Positions 48,382-57,983 of a DNA stretch of 64,000 bases are shown piece by piece. Under the pieces are notes generated by a model. That model saw only the letters and a list, made by a program, of their open reading frames with translations. It did not search any database and was not told the origin of the DNA. A program made the position numbers and the translations under genes. How positions within the stretch are numbered: the first letter of the stretch is position 1; every line of letters begins with the position of its first letter. The DNA comes from CAWKMN01 sp963850765 (lineage in GTDB: Bacteria; Chloroflexota; Anaerolineae; Aggregatilineales; Aggregatilineaceae). The stretch covers positions 372,001 through 436,000 of the forward strand of contig CAWKMN010000003.1 of the NCBI GenBank assembly GCA_963850765.1. Reading direction: 5' to 3'.

Positions 48382-50358
48382 CTAACCACCCCAGACGCGG
48401 ATCGTGAGCACCATTGGGCGGCCGATCGTCATATCGCTGTTCGGATAGAGCAGTTCCCACACGCCGAAGTAGCAGCCGAACACGTTCGGCGCGCTGCCGA
48501 TCATGGTGATCGGGGCCGATTCCTCGGTGATGCGCACCGCCCCTTTGAGGAAGAAATTCGACTGCTCCTGGCGCGCAAAATTCAGGCCGGGGCGCAGATC
48601 ATTGGAGCACGTCTCGCGCAGCGAGTCCAGATTTACCGTTTCATCAGGGTTCTGCGTCAGTTCCGGGTTGTAGACCAGCCGCACACCATCCGGCCAGTTG
48701 CAGCTCCCGGTATTTTCCAGGATCAATTCCAGACTGAACTGGCCCCCAGCCCGGACCAGACGCGGATCGTTCTGGTCAGTGGACGCGGGTGGAACGTTGT
48801 AATCCTCTGGCTGGGTGACAATGTACTCAAAGTCGCAGGCGGCCAGCGTCTGAGTCATGTTGGGCGTGGGCGTGGCCGCGGACTGAGTCTGGATCAGAAA
48901 CGCAACGGCTGTTCCGGTCCGATCCGGCGTCGGCGTTGAGGTGATGGTCGCCGTGGGCGTCGCGGTCGGGGTATCGGTGGGAGTCGAACTCGGCGTGGTG
49001 GTCGGGGTGCGGGTGGGCGTCGGACTCGGCGTCGCGGTCGGGGTGCGAGTTGGCGTGGGCGTGCGTGATGGCGTGGCGGAGGGCGTGATGCCCGGTGTGT
49101 TCGTAGGGGTCGCGGTTGGGGTGAACGCCAGCACGGCCAGCGCGGTCTGGGTCAGTTCGGGCGTGGGCGTATCGGTATCCACACCGAACCATCCGGCAAT
49201 CGAGTCGTTGTCCCGCCCAAAGGCACCCAGCCCCGCCACTACGACCGCAATCAGGGCCAGACTGAGTATGATCACACCCATGGGGTGCAGCCGCCCGCGC
49301 GCGCCGGGTATGGCGACCGGCGGCGTCCGGATGGGCGTGTCGTCCATGCGCTGCGTGGTCAGGTTCCGACCCGGAATAACCGGGGTTGCAGACGGCATCA
49401 CAATCCCGGCGGCCTCCGCGGCAGCCGCCAGCGTGGCGCGCTGCGCGGGAGTGGGCGGTGAGGGCTTGGTTTCATACGGCGTGCTGATCGGCAGGCCCGT
49501 CGCCGGGTCGTACAGCGGAATGCGGCGGCCGCTTTCATCCAGCAGGCCGAGGTCCTGCGCCAGATCGGCAGCGGATTTGTAGCGCTGGTCCGGTTCCTTT
49601 TCGAGCGCGCGGCAGATAATCAGTTCCAGATCTTCGGGCAGATCAACAAACTGGCTCGGTGGTGGAAGCTCGTTGTTGACGTGTTTCAGGATGATCGCCA
49701 GCGGGGTATCCGCATCATAGGGCAGGCGCCCGACCACAAGCTGGTAGAGGATCACGCCGAGTGAGTAAATATCCGAACGCTCATCACCCGCTTCACCCAA
49801 ACCCTGCTCCGGGGCCATATAGGCGGGTGTGCCGACCATGCCGCCGCTCGCGGTGAACTGCGCGCCGGTGACGATTTTGGCGATGCCAAAGTCGGTCAGG
49901 ACGACGCGGCCATCTTCGTCCAGCATCAGGTTGGCGGGCTTGACATCGCGGTGGATCATGCCGCGCTGGTGGGCGTAGGCGAGCGCATCAGCGGCGCTGC
50001 GCACAATGCGGATGGCCTCGGCAAAGGACACGCCGTTGCCGTTGGATTCGAGATCAAACAGCCGGTCCTTCAGCGTCGGGCCGTTGATCAACTCCATGAC
50101 CATGTAGTAACTGTCGCCTTCTTCATCGTATTCAAAGTCGTAGACCTGCACGATATTGGGATGGCGGAGTTTGGCTACATTGCGGGCCTCGTTCTCGAAG
50201 CGGTCCTTGAATTCAGGATCATCGGCCAGGAACGGATGCAGCAGCTTGATCGCGACATAACGATCCAGCGACGCATGATAGCCGCGATACACTTCGGCCA
50301 TGCCGCCGCGTCCGATGCGTTCGATGATTTCATACTTGCCGAGTTTTTTTCTGGCCAC
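48382..50358 (-). CDS. Transmembrane Ser/Thr kinase with extracellular NBR1-like Ig domain
   Basis: 658 residues. Kinase domain at about residues 8-270: IGRGGMAEVYRG, Lys in VAIKLLHPF, MIHRDVKPANLMLD, LTDFGIAK and GTPAYMAPEQGLGE. A membrane segment, MGVIILSLALIAVVVAGLGA, lies near 360. Outside, a long Thr-Pro linker (about 400-490) leads to a C-terminal domain of about 130 residues with FSLELILENTGSCNWPDGVR, the pattern of the NBR1-type Ig-like (Trp) domain. It replaces the PASTA repeats of typical PknB. Ligand unknown. GTG 50358 with AGGGG seven bases away is preferred over GTG 50364. Confidence 0.9.
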   Translation of the reverse strand: MARKKLGKYEIIERIGRGGMAEVYRGYHASLDRYVAIKLLHPFLADDPEFKDRFENEARNVAKLRHPNIVQVYDFEYDEEGDSYYMVMELINGPTLKDRLFDLESNGNGVSFAEAIRIVRSAADALAYAHQRGMIHRDVKPANLMLDEDGRVVLTDFGIAKIVTGAQFTASGGMVGTPAYMAPEQGLGEAGDERSDIYSLGVILYQLVVGRLPYDADTPLAIILKHVNNELPPPSQFVDLPEDLELIICRALEKEPDQRYKSAADLAQDLGLLDESGRRIPLYDPATGLPISTPYETKPSPPTPAQRATLAAAAEAAGIVMPSATPVIPGRNLTTQRMDDTPIRTPPVAIPGARGRLHPMGVIILSLALIAVVVAGLGAFGRDNDSIAGWFGVDTDTPTPELTQTALAVLAFTPTATPTNTPGITPSATPSRTPTPTRTPTATPSPTPTRTPTTTPSSTPTDTPTATPTATITSTPTPDRTGTAVAFLIQTQSAATPTPNMTQTLAACDFEYIVTQPEDYNVPPASTDQNDPRLVRAGGQFSLELILENTGSCNWPDGVRLVYNPELTQNPDETVNLDSLRETCSNDLRPGLNFARQEQSNFFLKGAVRITEESAPITMIGSAPNVFGCYFGVWELLYPNSDMTIGRPMVLTIRVWGG

Positions 50359-50445
50359 AGTCACGCCCCTGATGGCGCACAGCAGTGCTTCTCGAATCCG
50401 TACCCGCGTTTAAGTATAGCCGAAATTGGTACCGTGCCCAAGACT

Positions 50446-50826
50446 CTAACGTGGCTCGTTTGCGGCCGGGGAGCCGGCGGGCGGAATATGCAGAGCGGCT
50501 TCGCGGCGGTCGTGCGGCTGGCTGATGTCCTCGTAATACAGCAGGACGCTCACGGTGTATTCACCCGCGGGCTGATCGACGCCGCGCAGATGCAGGTTGA
50601 AGCTGACGCGGAAGCCCATGATCTCGATCGCGCTGGTGGACGCGACCGGCCGGCCCTCGCTGCTCGTGATCGTGATGTCCAGATTGGGACGCTCGCGGAA
50701 GGGCGTGACGGCGATCTCGACGTGGACGCGCCGGCCATCGGGGTAGGGGGATGCCGTCACGTTCTCGATCCGCACCTCATCGCGGGGCCGCAGGTTGTCG
50801 TTTTGCAGGAAAAAATCCGTGCTCAT
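50446..50826 (-). CDS. Conserved hypothetical beta-rich protein, 126 residues
   Basis: MSTDFFLQNDNLRPRDEVRI, then alternating strands (VHVEIAVTPFRERPNLDITI, GEYTVSVLLYYEDIS). No signal peptide and no Cys. The pattern resembles a single Ig-like or C2-like sandwich, but I cannot name a family. Its ATG overlaps the stop of the ACT-domain gene (ATGA), so the two are coupled, and the Ser/Thr kinase gene follows 87 bases on. GGAG lies upstream. Confidence 0.7.
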   Translation of the reverse strand: MSTDFFLQNDNLRPRDEVRIENVTASPYPDGRRVHVEIAVTPFRERPNLDITITSSEGRPVASTSAIEIMGFRVSFNLHLRGVDQPAGEYTVSVLLYYEDISQPHDRREAALHIPPAGSPAANEPR

Positions 50827-51266
50827 GGTTGGCGCTCCGTGATCGATGATTGTGCGCTATGCAGGGCATCCCATGCGGTCTGAAACTGGCCGGCGGGCAC
50901 GAAGACATGATCGCGCTCGAACGCGCTCAGCGCCAGGATCGAGACTCCGGCCCGCGCCAGCACCTCGCTGACCAGGGCCATGAAGCCGATCAGATCAAAA
51001 GCCAGCGGCAGGTCGAACGTGATCAGGCGGTAGGCATCCGAAAGCTGATAATTCAGAAAATGCGCGGCTGCGTTCTCACAGGCGGAGGCGGACAGCAGGA
51101 GGGTCACTTCGTCCTTGTCCGCGATCAGCGCGCAGAACGGTGCATTGATCTCCGCCAGCAGACCCGCTGCCGGTGCGATCGCCGCCGGCGGCAGGTGAAC
51201 CAGACGGTAATCGGTGGCGTCGGTAAAGAGGGTGGCGCGGGCAAATGCCTGGGCTGCTGCGGACAA
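50823..51266 (-). CDS. ACT-domain protein (CASTOR/ACT_7-like)
   Basis: About 147 residues if translation starts at TTG 51266, which has GGAGG five bases upstream; TTG 51284 is an alternative. The C-terminal half has the pair of ACT-like units seen in small aspartokinase-like regulators: EVTLLLSASACENAAAHFLN, YRLITFDLPLAFDLIGFMAL, VSEVLARAGVSILALSAFERD. Such proteins bind amino acids as sensors. What it regulates is not shown by the sequence. Coupled by overlap to the beta-rich protein downstream; DUF1015 gene precedes it by 100 bases. Confidence 0.75.
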   Translation of the reverse strand: MSAAAQAFARATLFTDATDYRLVHLPPAAIAPAAGLLAEINAPFCALIADKDEVTLLLSASACENAAAHFLNYQLSDAYRLITFDLPLAFDLIGFMALVSEVLARAGVSILALSAFERDHVFVPAGQFQTAWDALHSAQSSITERQP

Positions 51267-51315
51267 GATGGCCTCCGAGTGCAATATCCGTGCCAGACGA
51301 TAGCGAGCATTTTGC

Positions 51316-51338
51316 AGGGGCGTATCGCAAGACGCCCT
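51316..51338. repeat. AGGGGCGT palindrome (imperfect copy)
   Basis: AGGGGCGT and ACGCCCT arms flank an eight-base loop, one base imperfect. Same family as 4143 and 20775. It follows the stop of the DUF1015 gene. Confidence 0.5.
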
Positions 51339-51366
51339 ACAGACGGGATCATCGCCCAGATCGATC

Positions 51367-52701
51367 TTACAGGCGTTCGTTGGGATTAAGCGGCAGCATG
51401 GACAGGCCGGAGATCACCTTCGGGTAGAAATCCGTGCTTTTCTGGGGCATCTTTTCGCCCTGGTTCGCCACTGCTTTGATCTGGTCCATACGGGTCGCGC
51501 TGACGAAAAACACGAAGTTCCCTTTGCCCTGGGTCACGTTCTGCACGGCAAGCTGCGGATCGCGGTGGTAGCGCACCATGGACTTGTCTTCGATCCCTTG
51601 CTCGGGCACGCCGGCGATTTGTTCCAGCAGGATTTTGTGCAGAATGCTGACCGACAACGATTTCCATTCCTTGGAATGATCCTCAGCGATCTGCGTATAG
51701 GCCAGATCGTCGCGCTTGAGAGTCAGGACGTGAAAGCCGACCGCATGACCACCATAGAAACCAAAAGCATGGCCTGAGGGATGCGCGTTGATCGTGTCCA
51801 GGCAGCTGCGCAGATCCGCAACCTGATTGACTGTAAAATGGGTTTGTGCGCGGCGTAGAATCCCGTCGGGCGTAGTCGCCGTGAAATTGCAGATCTCGCG
51901 GTGAGTTGGCAGCACGACCAGACCCGGATCGGTCATGCTGACGAGGGTCGCCTGCACGAAGTTGAAGGCGGCGTTAACCGGCGCACCCGGATAGGCGGCG
52001 CGCTGCTGGTCGCGGTATGACAGGCCGGTGCTGTAGCGGTGGTGGCCGTCCGCGATGATCAGGCCGCGCTTCGGTGCCATCTCCGCCTGGATTGCATCGA
52101 GCAGCGTCCGGTCGTTGACGATCCAGAGCCGCTGGCGGACGTCGCTTTCCCAGATCTCGGTGAGGTCGATGTCCGGTTCGCGATCGCCAATTGTCTGGCG
52201 GATCAGGGCGTTGACCCGGTTTTCGTCGTCGGGGTACAGGATAAAGATCTGCTCGGTGTTGGTCTGCATCACGTTCAGCAGCCGCAGGCGATCTTCCTTG
52301 GGGCCGGCGTGGATGCGCTCGTGGGGCAGGATGGTGCCCTCTTCGAAGTCGGTCAGCTCCACGGCAGCGATCAGGCCGAGCCGGACATACGGCTGATCCT
52401 CGACGGTGAAACTCTGCTCGTACACGTAGAACGCTGGCTCGGCTTCGCGGACGAGCACGCCTTCCTGCATCCACTGGCGGAAATGATCGAGGGCGCGCGT
52501 GTAGACATTGGAACCGTCCTGCCGATCGGCGGGTTCGCGCTTGCCGAGGATGATCCGCACGACGTTGTAGGGGCTGAGCCGGTAATAGTCGTCTTGCAGG
52601 TTGTGATCGATCCGGTCGTAGGGCTGGCTGACCACGAGGCGCATATCCTCAAAGCGATCCAGGTTGTAGCGAATGCTGCGAAATGGTTTGACGACGGCCA
52701 T
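51367..52701 (-). CDS. DUF1015 family protein
   Basis: 444 residues, normal for DUF1015. Family markers: MAVVKPFRSIRYN and VVSQPYDRID at the N-terminus, GTILPHERIHAGPKEDRLRL near 125, LIIADGHHRYSTGL near 225, and HKILLEQI then FFVSATRMDQIKAVANQGEK toward the end. DUF1015 includes the archaeal serine kinase SerK, and many bacterial members are annotated as SerB-related or unknown. The DGHHR motif suggests a metal or nucleotide site. GGGAGG precedes the ATG. It heads a leftward gene row with the ACT and beta-rich genes, which could hint at serine or amino-acid control. Confidence 0.92.
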   Translation of the reverse strand: MAVVKPFRSIRYNLDRFEDMRLVVSQPYDRIDHNLQDDYYRLSPYNVVRIILGKREPADRQDGSNVYTRALDHFRQWMQEGVLVREAEPAFYVYEQSFTVEDQPYVRLGLIAAVELTDFEEGTILPHERIHAGPKEDRLRLLNVMQTNTEQIFILYPDDENRVNALIRQTIGDREPDIDLTEIWESDVRQRLWIVNDRTLLDAIQAEMAPKRGLIIADGHHRYSTGLSYRDQQRAAYPGAPVNAAFNFVQATLVSMTDPGLVVLPTHREICNFTATTPDGILRRAQTHFTVNQVADLRSCLDTINAHPSGHAFGFYGGHAVGFHVLTLKRDDLAYTQIAEDHSKEWKSLSVSILHKILLEQIAGVPEQGIEDKSMVRYHRDPQLAVQNVTQGKGNFVFFVSATRMDQIKAVANQGEKMPQKSTDFYPKVISGLSMLPLNPNERL

Positions 52702-52912
52702 CTATCCTCCCTTGCTCTTCCTTGTGGTGGTGCGTCGGGAATTGTACCAACGAGTGGACGTGCGGGCGAGGTCCGATTGTTCATTCGAAAAAAGTGATAT
52801 ACAGTAGGCTTTGTGAGCGTGATTATGCGGGACCGTTTTCTCAATGGCATTCTTATTCGAAGTGAACTATCATGTAGGGAACATGATGTCACCACTCAAA
52901 GGAGGGCTCGTT

Positions 52913-54529
52913 ATGCAGCAACTACGGCGACTACTGACAGTTGCCCTAATTCTGACGGTTCTGTTCATCATCCCGGTGTCGTCTGTGTGGGCGCAGGGCG
53001 GGACAGAGGTTAAGCATACCGTCCAGGCGGGCGAGAATCTGTACCGCATCGCGCAGCGCTACGGTTCAACCATAACGGCGATTGCGCAGGCCAATGGTAT
53101 TACCAACCCTAATCTTATTTTTGTAGGGCAAATTCTGACTATTCCGGGGGAACAGAATCCGGTGCCGACGCCGGTCCCGACGGGCACGGTGACGACCACC
53201 CCGCCCACGCCGATCGTGACGCCCCCACCGGGCGGTGAGATCGTGCATGTCGTGGCGGCGGGTGAGAATCTCTTCCGTATCTCGCTGAAATATGGCTTGC
53301 AGACCTCGGTCGTCGCGGCTTACAACGGCATCGCGAACCCGAATTTGATCTATGTCGGGCAGCGGATCCGCATCCCGGCCGGTGGAACAGCCGGACAGGT
53401 GCCGCCCGTCTCGACCCCCGTACCGGCGGGCACCCAGGCTCCAGCCCCGACCGCCGCGCCGGGTACGCCCGCCCCGATGCCGACGCCTTCTAACACCGCA
53501 ACCAATGTCGGCTTCGCCTATGGGTTACAGGTTCACCTGCCCAACCAGACGATGGCCACCGTGATCAACGGCGCAACGGACCTGGGCGTGACGTGGCTGA
53601 AGCAGCAGATCGAATGGTCGCTCTACGAGCCGACGGCCGGCAACGTCAACTGGGTGCCGATCGATGAAATGGTCGCCGCGATGGAAACGGCTGATGCGAA
53701 CATCCTGCTCACGGTCAACTCGGCGCCGGGCTGGGCGCGCAACTCAAGCCAGGAGAAAGGCCCGCCGACCGATTACACCACCTATGCGAATTTTGTCGGG
53801 CAGCTTGCCCAGCGCTATCGCGGCCGGGTGCAGGCCTACGAGATCTGGAACGAACAGAACCTGCGGCGCGAATGGAATACGACCCGGGGCATCAGCGCGG
53901 CAAGCTATGTCGAGATGCTGCGGCTGGCGTACAACGCGATCAAGCTTTCGGATCCCGGCGCGATCGTGGTGACGGGCGGGCTTGCCCCGACCGGCTTCAA
54001 TGACGGCGTGAACGCCATCGACGACCGCGTTTATCTGCGGCAGATGTATGCAGCCGGCGCAGAGGATTATTCGGACGCGATCGGCGCGCATCCGAACGGC
54101 TGGGCCAACCCGCCCGACAGCACGTGCTGCCGCAACAACCGGCCGGCCGTACCCGGCTGGGATGAGCATCCGAGCTTCTTCTTCAAGGAGACACTGTCCG
54201 ACTACCGTGAGATCATGGTGCAGAACGGCGACAGCGGTACCTATATCTGGCCGACCGAATTTGGCTGGGGGTCGAACGATGGTCTGAACGTGCAGCCGCC
54301 CGCCGAATATGGCTTCGTGGCCTACACCAGCCTGGACGAACAGTCGTCGTACCTGACGCGCGCCTTCCAATTGGGGCGCGAATGGGGCTTTGTCGGGCCA
54401 ATGTTCCTGTGGAATCTCAATTTCTGCCAGGTGGTCGGCGTGACGGGCGAGCAGTGCTACTGGAGCCTGCTGGACCCGGCCGGCAACCCGCGCCCGGCGT
54501 ATCTCGCCCTGCGCGACATGCAGAAATAG
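52913..54529 (+). CDS. Secreted LysM-glycoside hydrolase-like protein (GH39-type barrel)
   Basis: 538 residues from ATG 52913 (AGGAGG upstream); an ATG at 52844 only adds a poor extension. Signal peptide LLTVALILTVLFIIPVSSVW ending near WAQ. Two LysM domains follow (KHTVQAGENLYRIAQRYGST, VHVVAAGENLFRISLKYGLQ), a Pro/Thr/Ala linker, then a TIM-barrel-like domain from about residue 205: LGVTWLKQQIEWSLYEP, AYEIWNEQNLRREW (probable acid/base Glu), GTYIWPTEFGWGSNDG (probable nucleophile Glu), and FVGPMFLWNLNF. LysM should hold it on peptidoglycan or chitin-like glycan. It is paralogous to the protein at 23033, which lacks LysM. Terminator follows. Confidence 0.86.
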   Translation: MQQLRRLLTVALILTVLFIIPVSSVWAQGGTEVKHTVQAGENLYRIAQRYGSTITAIAQANGITNPNLIFVGQILTIPGEQNPVPTPVPTGTVTTTPPTPIVTPPPGGEIVHVVAAGENLFRISLKYGLQTSVVAAYNGIANPNLIYVGQRIRIPAGGTAGQVPPVSTPVPAGTQAPAPTAAPGTPAPMPTPSNTATNVGFAYGLQVHLPNQTMATVINGATDLGVTWLKQQIEWSLYEPTAGNVNWVPIDEMVAAMETADANILLTVNSAPGWARNSSQEKGPPTDYTTYANFVGQLAQRYRGRVQAYEIWNEQNLRREWNTTRGISAASYVEMLRLAYNAIKLSDPGAIVVTGGLAPTGFNDGVNAIDDRVYLRQMYAAGAEDYSDAIGAHPNGWANPPDSTCCRNNRPAVPGWDEHPSFFFKETLSDYREIMVQNGDSGTYIWPTEFGWGSNDGLNVQPPAEYGFVAYTSLDEQSSYLTRAFQLGREWGFVGPMFLWNLNFCQVVGVTGEQCYWSLLDPAGNPRPAYLALRDMQK

Positions 54530-54557
54530 CAGACGTTCCGTCTTTCTGAGCATGTAC

Positions 54558-54583
54558 AGCCCGGTGTAGAGCCGGGCTTTTTT
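54558..54583 (+). terminator. Rho-independent terminator
   Basis: AGCCCGG pairs with CCGGGCT around TGTAGAG-like loop bases, followed by TTTTTT. It terminates the LysM-glycosidase gene and meets the end of the convergent DUF5060 gene. Confidence 0.87.
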
Positions 54584-57245
54584 ATTCCGACGTGTCGTCG
54601 CCAGCGGCTCGCCAATCGGACGAGTCGGCGTGGCGATTGGGGTGGGGGAGGGCGTGCGCGTGATCGTGGGTGTGCGGGAGGGCGTGCGCGTCGGCGTGAT
54701 GGATGGCGTCCGCGATGGGGCAGGCGAACTGGTCCGTGTGGGCGTATCGGTCGGCGCGGGAGTCTGAGTCGGCGTGCGTGTATTCGTGGGTGTACGCGTG
54801 TCGGTCGCCGTGGACGATGGCGCAGATGTTGGCGTAGCGGTCGGTGTTTCGGTGAGCGTGGGCGTCGAGGTCATCGTTTGAGTGGGCGATGGGACCAGTG
54901 TATCGGTCGACGGGGCAGGGGTGGCCGTCGGGACTGTCACCGGCGTGCGCGTCATATACCGCGGGGCTGGCGGTTCGACCTCGGGACCTGCGATACGAAG
55001 GGCGTGGACGGCCAACTGTGACGTGATCGGCAGCAGCCGGAGGCGCAATACACCGTCCGAGCCGGCTTCCAGCGTGATGTTTTCCTCACCGATCACGATG
55101 CCGCTGGACGTATCCCAGTACGTCACGCGATAGGTGCCCGGCGGCATGGCGGCCAGTTGCAGGCCAAAATTCAACGGTTCGAGGCTGCCGCTGGCAAGCT
55201 GCCATGTGTAATCGCGGTGGTGGATCCACGCGGCGGCGATTCCCCGCTGGCGGTCGGCCAGGGCCAGCGCGCGTGCCGGGGCGCGGTACTGGGTCACTTC
55301 CAGATAGCCCAACTGGAGCCAATCCTGGCCGGGATTGTCGATCACGACCAGATGCTCGCCGGCGGGTAAGGGGACCGCGATCAGAATGTCCTGGCTCCCG
55401 GCGCTCAGATCGACGTGGGCGGCTTCGACGTCGTCCACCACTACCGACAGGGCTGCCGGTGCGGCGGTCGAGACATTCTGCACATGGATGCGCAGCTCGG
55501 CGGCAACCGGGGGCGAGACGATGAAGGTCTGCGGGCGACTGCGCTCGGGATTGGACGTGCCGTCCAGATAGGCGGACATCCGGCTGGGTGGACGGGACCG
55601 GTCCATCGGCCGTCAGCCGGTAGATCACGTCGGGCGGCGATTCGGCGGAAAAATCGCGGTTGAAATTGTCCACGCGCAGGGGGCCGTAAGCGAGCGGGTT
55701 TTCGGCCACCAGCGCCACATTGACCGGCTCCATTCGGGCGGTGCTCCACGGTATGTCGCGCGCGAACAGCGCCAGCGGGCCAAACAGGTGATAAAGATCC
55801 TGGCGATCGATGTAGTTGTCCCACCACCACGGCATCGCGCCGCCCGCGAAACCACCCAGCGCCGCCGCCCAGATCGTATTGTGGACATGGACGCCCGTCG
55901 GATCATCGTCTGCGGGCGCGTACCAGCGGTTAAGCGAAAACTCACTGAGCAGCATGGGTTTTGTCGTGTAGGCGCTGGCTTCGCCCAACACGCCCAACAC
56001 GCCCGCCACCTGATCGGCGGGTTCGTCCGCAGGGCGGCCCTGGTCGTAACGGACCTGAACGAAATCCAGTGGTTCCCACAGGCCGGGTTCGGAGGCGACC
56101 GTGCCGGCAGTGATGAGATGAGCGTTGGGATCGATCTCGCGCAAATAGGCCGCCATATCCTGCAGCAGGGGCAGGGCGCGCTCCGGCGCGTATCCGAGTA
56201 TCTGGTCTGCCTCGTCCACGATTTCCCACGCGAAGATATGCGGGCTGTATCCCCAGCGCGCGACCACATAACGCAGCCGCTGGCGCAGCAGACGCCGGGC
56301 TTCTTCGCTGGCAAACACATCGGTGGGGCTGTTCAGCGGGCCACCATTCGCGGCGTTATACGGGTGGGCGATCCAGTCGGCGCGTGTGTCACCCGACGGC
56401 GGCAGGTCGGCGGGCGGTGATACGGCCGGTTCGGCATAGAGACCAAACGCTCGATGCCAGATCAGCCCGATTTGCAGATAGATGCCGCGTGTCTCCGCCA
56501 TACTCAAAATCGTATCGAACCGCCACGCAGCGTCCTGCGCGGCCGTGTAATCACCGGCTGGGCCGGCCCATTCCAGGCCGATAAACCAGGGGATGTCGAT
56601 ATTCAGGCGCGCGTAGTTGGCCCCGACCGCCGCAAGCTCGTCCAGCCAGCGCTCGTAGGCGTAGATGCCGCCGCTTTCGGGCGACGACCAAATGAGATTC
56701 TCGCCCACGGGGAAGTAGGCAGCGCCGCTGTCGAAGGCAAAATAGCGCCCGCTGGTGCGTACAAAACCGGGGTTGTCGGATGCGGCCACGTCAAACGACC
56801 CGCTCTGGATCGTCTCGGTGCCGTCTGCGGTGCGCGTGGCGATGGAGTAGCTCCACACGCCGATCTCATCCGGCGTGAAGCGGATATGCCATGCCGGCTC
56901 GCCGGCGGGTTGCAGATCCTCGGCGGGACAATCGGATGGAGAGCACTGATCCTCGTAGGGCTGCATGAAGAAGCCCGGTACCCTGATTTCCCTGCCCGAC
57001 GGTGCCGTAAAGTTCGCAAAGACCTCGATCTCGGCGGAGTCGTAGGGGTTATCATAGGTCTGATCCAGGGAGAAGTTGGATTCCCACCGGCCGAACAGCG
57101 GGATCAACTCCGCGCTGTCCGTGGATGGGGTCGGCTGTTGGGCGGGTTCAGCGGCCTGGGCCAGCACCGGAATCCCGATGACACTGCCGATCAGCAGGGT
57201 GATAACCAGGGTATACGACAGGGGGCGACCAGTTTGGAATCGCAT
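54582..57245 (-). CDS. Secreted DUF5060-glycoside hydrolase-like protein with Thr-Pro stalk (frameshifted)
   Basis: ATG 57245, no clear ribosome site. Signal peptide to about residue 30 (LVITLLIGSVIGIPVLAQA). Residues about 45-165 match DUF5060 (NPYDSAEIEVFANFTAPSG, AWHIRFTPDEIGVWSY). A GH5/GH42-like barrel follows: YFPVGENLIW, GANYARLNIDIPWFIGLEW, FAWEIVDEADQ where Asp stands before the acid/base Glu in place of the usual Asn, and MLLSEFSLNRW with the likely nucleophile. Near 55597 the frame shifts by one base and continues as a beta-rich region (ELRIHVQNVSTAAPAALSVV), then a Thr-Pro stalk (54650-54960). The end is uncertain: the unshifted frame runs on into the neighbouring gene, while a further shift near 54640 would give a short tail ending at TAA 54582. 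Confidence 0.75.
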
Positions 57246-57311
57246 AAGCGGAAGTGTAGTCCGAACGTGGACGGGCGCGCAAGTTTTCGCCCATGCTGTT
57301 CCCCGCAGGAG

Positions 57312-57329
57312 AGCGGGATATGTCCCGCT
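57312..57329 (-). terminator. Short hairpin between Nudix and DUF5060 genes
   Basis: AGCGGGA and TCCCGCT arms flank a four-base loop just after the Nudix stop. No T-run follows, so it would be a weak terminator at best. Confidence 0.3.
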
Positions 57330-57347
57330 TTCCTTGGACGACCGATT

Positions 57348-57863
57348 CTAGTGCTGGTTGGCGAACAACAGGATCTGCTCGTCGTCTGCGTCGTAGCTGG
57401 AATGGGCAAAAAAGGGCGGGGAGGCCGGGTCGCCGTCGAAGATATGCCCGATCAGGGCCGGCAGATCTTCGACCAGCGGCAGCGACTCAAGCTGATCGCG
57501 CCGCACCCATTCGAGGGTTCCCTCGTCGGAGTCGACAAACTGGCGCGATGTGGCTTCGGCGGTGAACACAAAGACCATGATGCCATTCTCGGCTCCCGCA
57601 TCCACATGGATCACCCCACGGAAACGCACATTCACGACATCCAGGCCGGTTTCCTCCTGCGTCTCGCGGATGGCACCGGTCAGCGGGTCTTCGTCGCGCT
57701 CGATATGCCCGCCGACGCCGTTGTAGCGGCCAGGATAAATCCTTTTGTGCAGACCACGCCTGAGCAGCAGGATGTCCTCGCCATGCGTGACAAAGCATAA
57801 CGTGCGGGGGATGGTCAGCCAGCGCCCGGCGGTCGCGTCCGCCCCCTGATCTTTTGCGCCCAT
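57348..57863 (-). CDS. Nudix hydrolase (MutT-like)
   Basis: 171 residues from ATG 57863 with GAGAGG upstream. The Nudix box, GHIERDEDPLTGAIRETQEE followed by TGL, is complete (GX5EX7REUXEEXGU) and would bind the Mg ions for hydrolysis of a nucleoside diphosphate linked to X. IYPGRYNGVGGHIE before it resembles 8-oxo-dGTP diphosphatases such as MutT and its relatives, so house-cleaning of oxidised nucleotides is plausible. The C-terminal 40 residues (FDGDPASPPFFAHSSYDADD) are as in that subgroup. Exact substrate not shown. Confidence 0.92.
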   Translation of the reverse strand: MGAKDQGADATAGRWLTIPRTLCFVTHGEDILLLRRGLHKRIYPGRYNGVGGHIERDEDPLTGAIRETQEETGLDVVNVRFRGVIHVDAGAENGIMVFVFTAEATSRQFVDSDEGTLEWVRRDQLESLPLVEDLPALIGHIFDGDPASPPFFAHSSYDADDEQILLFANQH

Positions 57864-57983
57864 GCAGTTTGCCTCTCGGTGACGAAGGTCAGGATTCGCG
57901 GACATTATAACACGCCTGAGTTTGTGCGGAGAGGGGCGCTGTTGTATGCTTGAATCAGCATTCGTAACCAGGGAGAAACCGAC

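Noticed and set aside
53744..54540. Extension of the DUF5060 gene through the terminator into the LysM-glycosidase region
   Set aside because: The sequence beyond the terminator is the antisense of a clear gene; the real end is placed near 54582.
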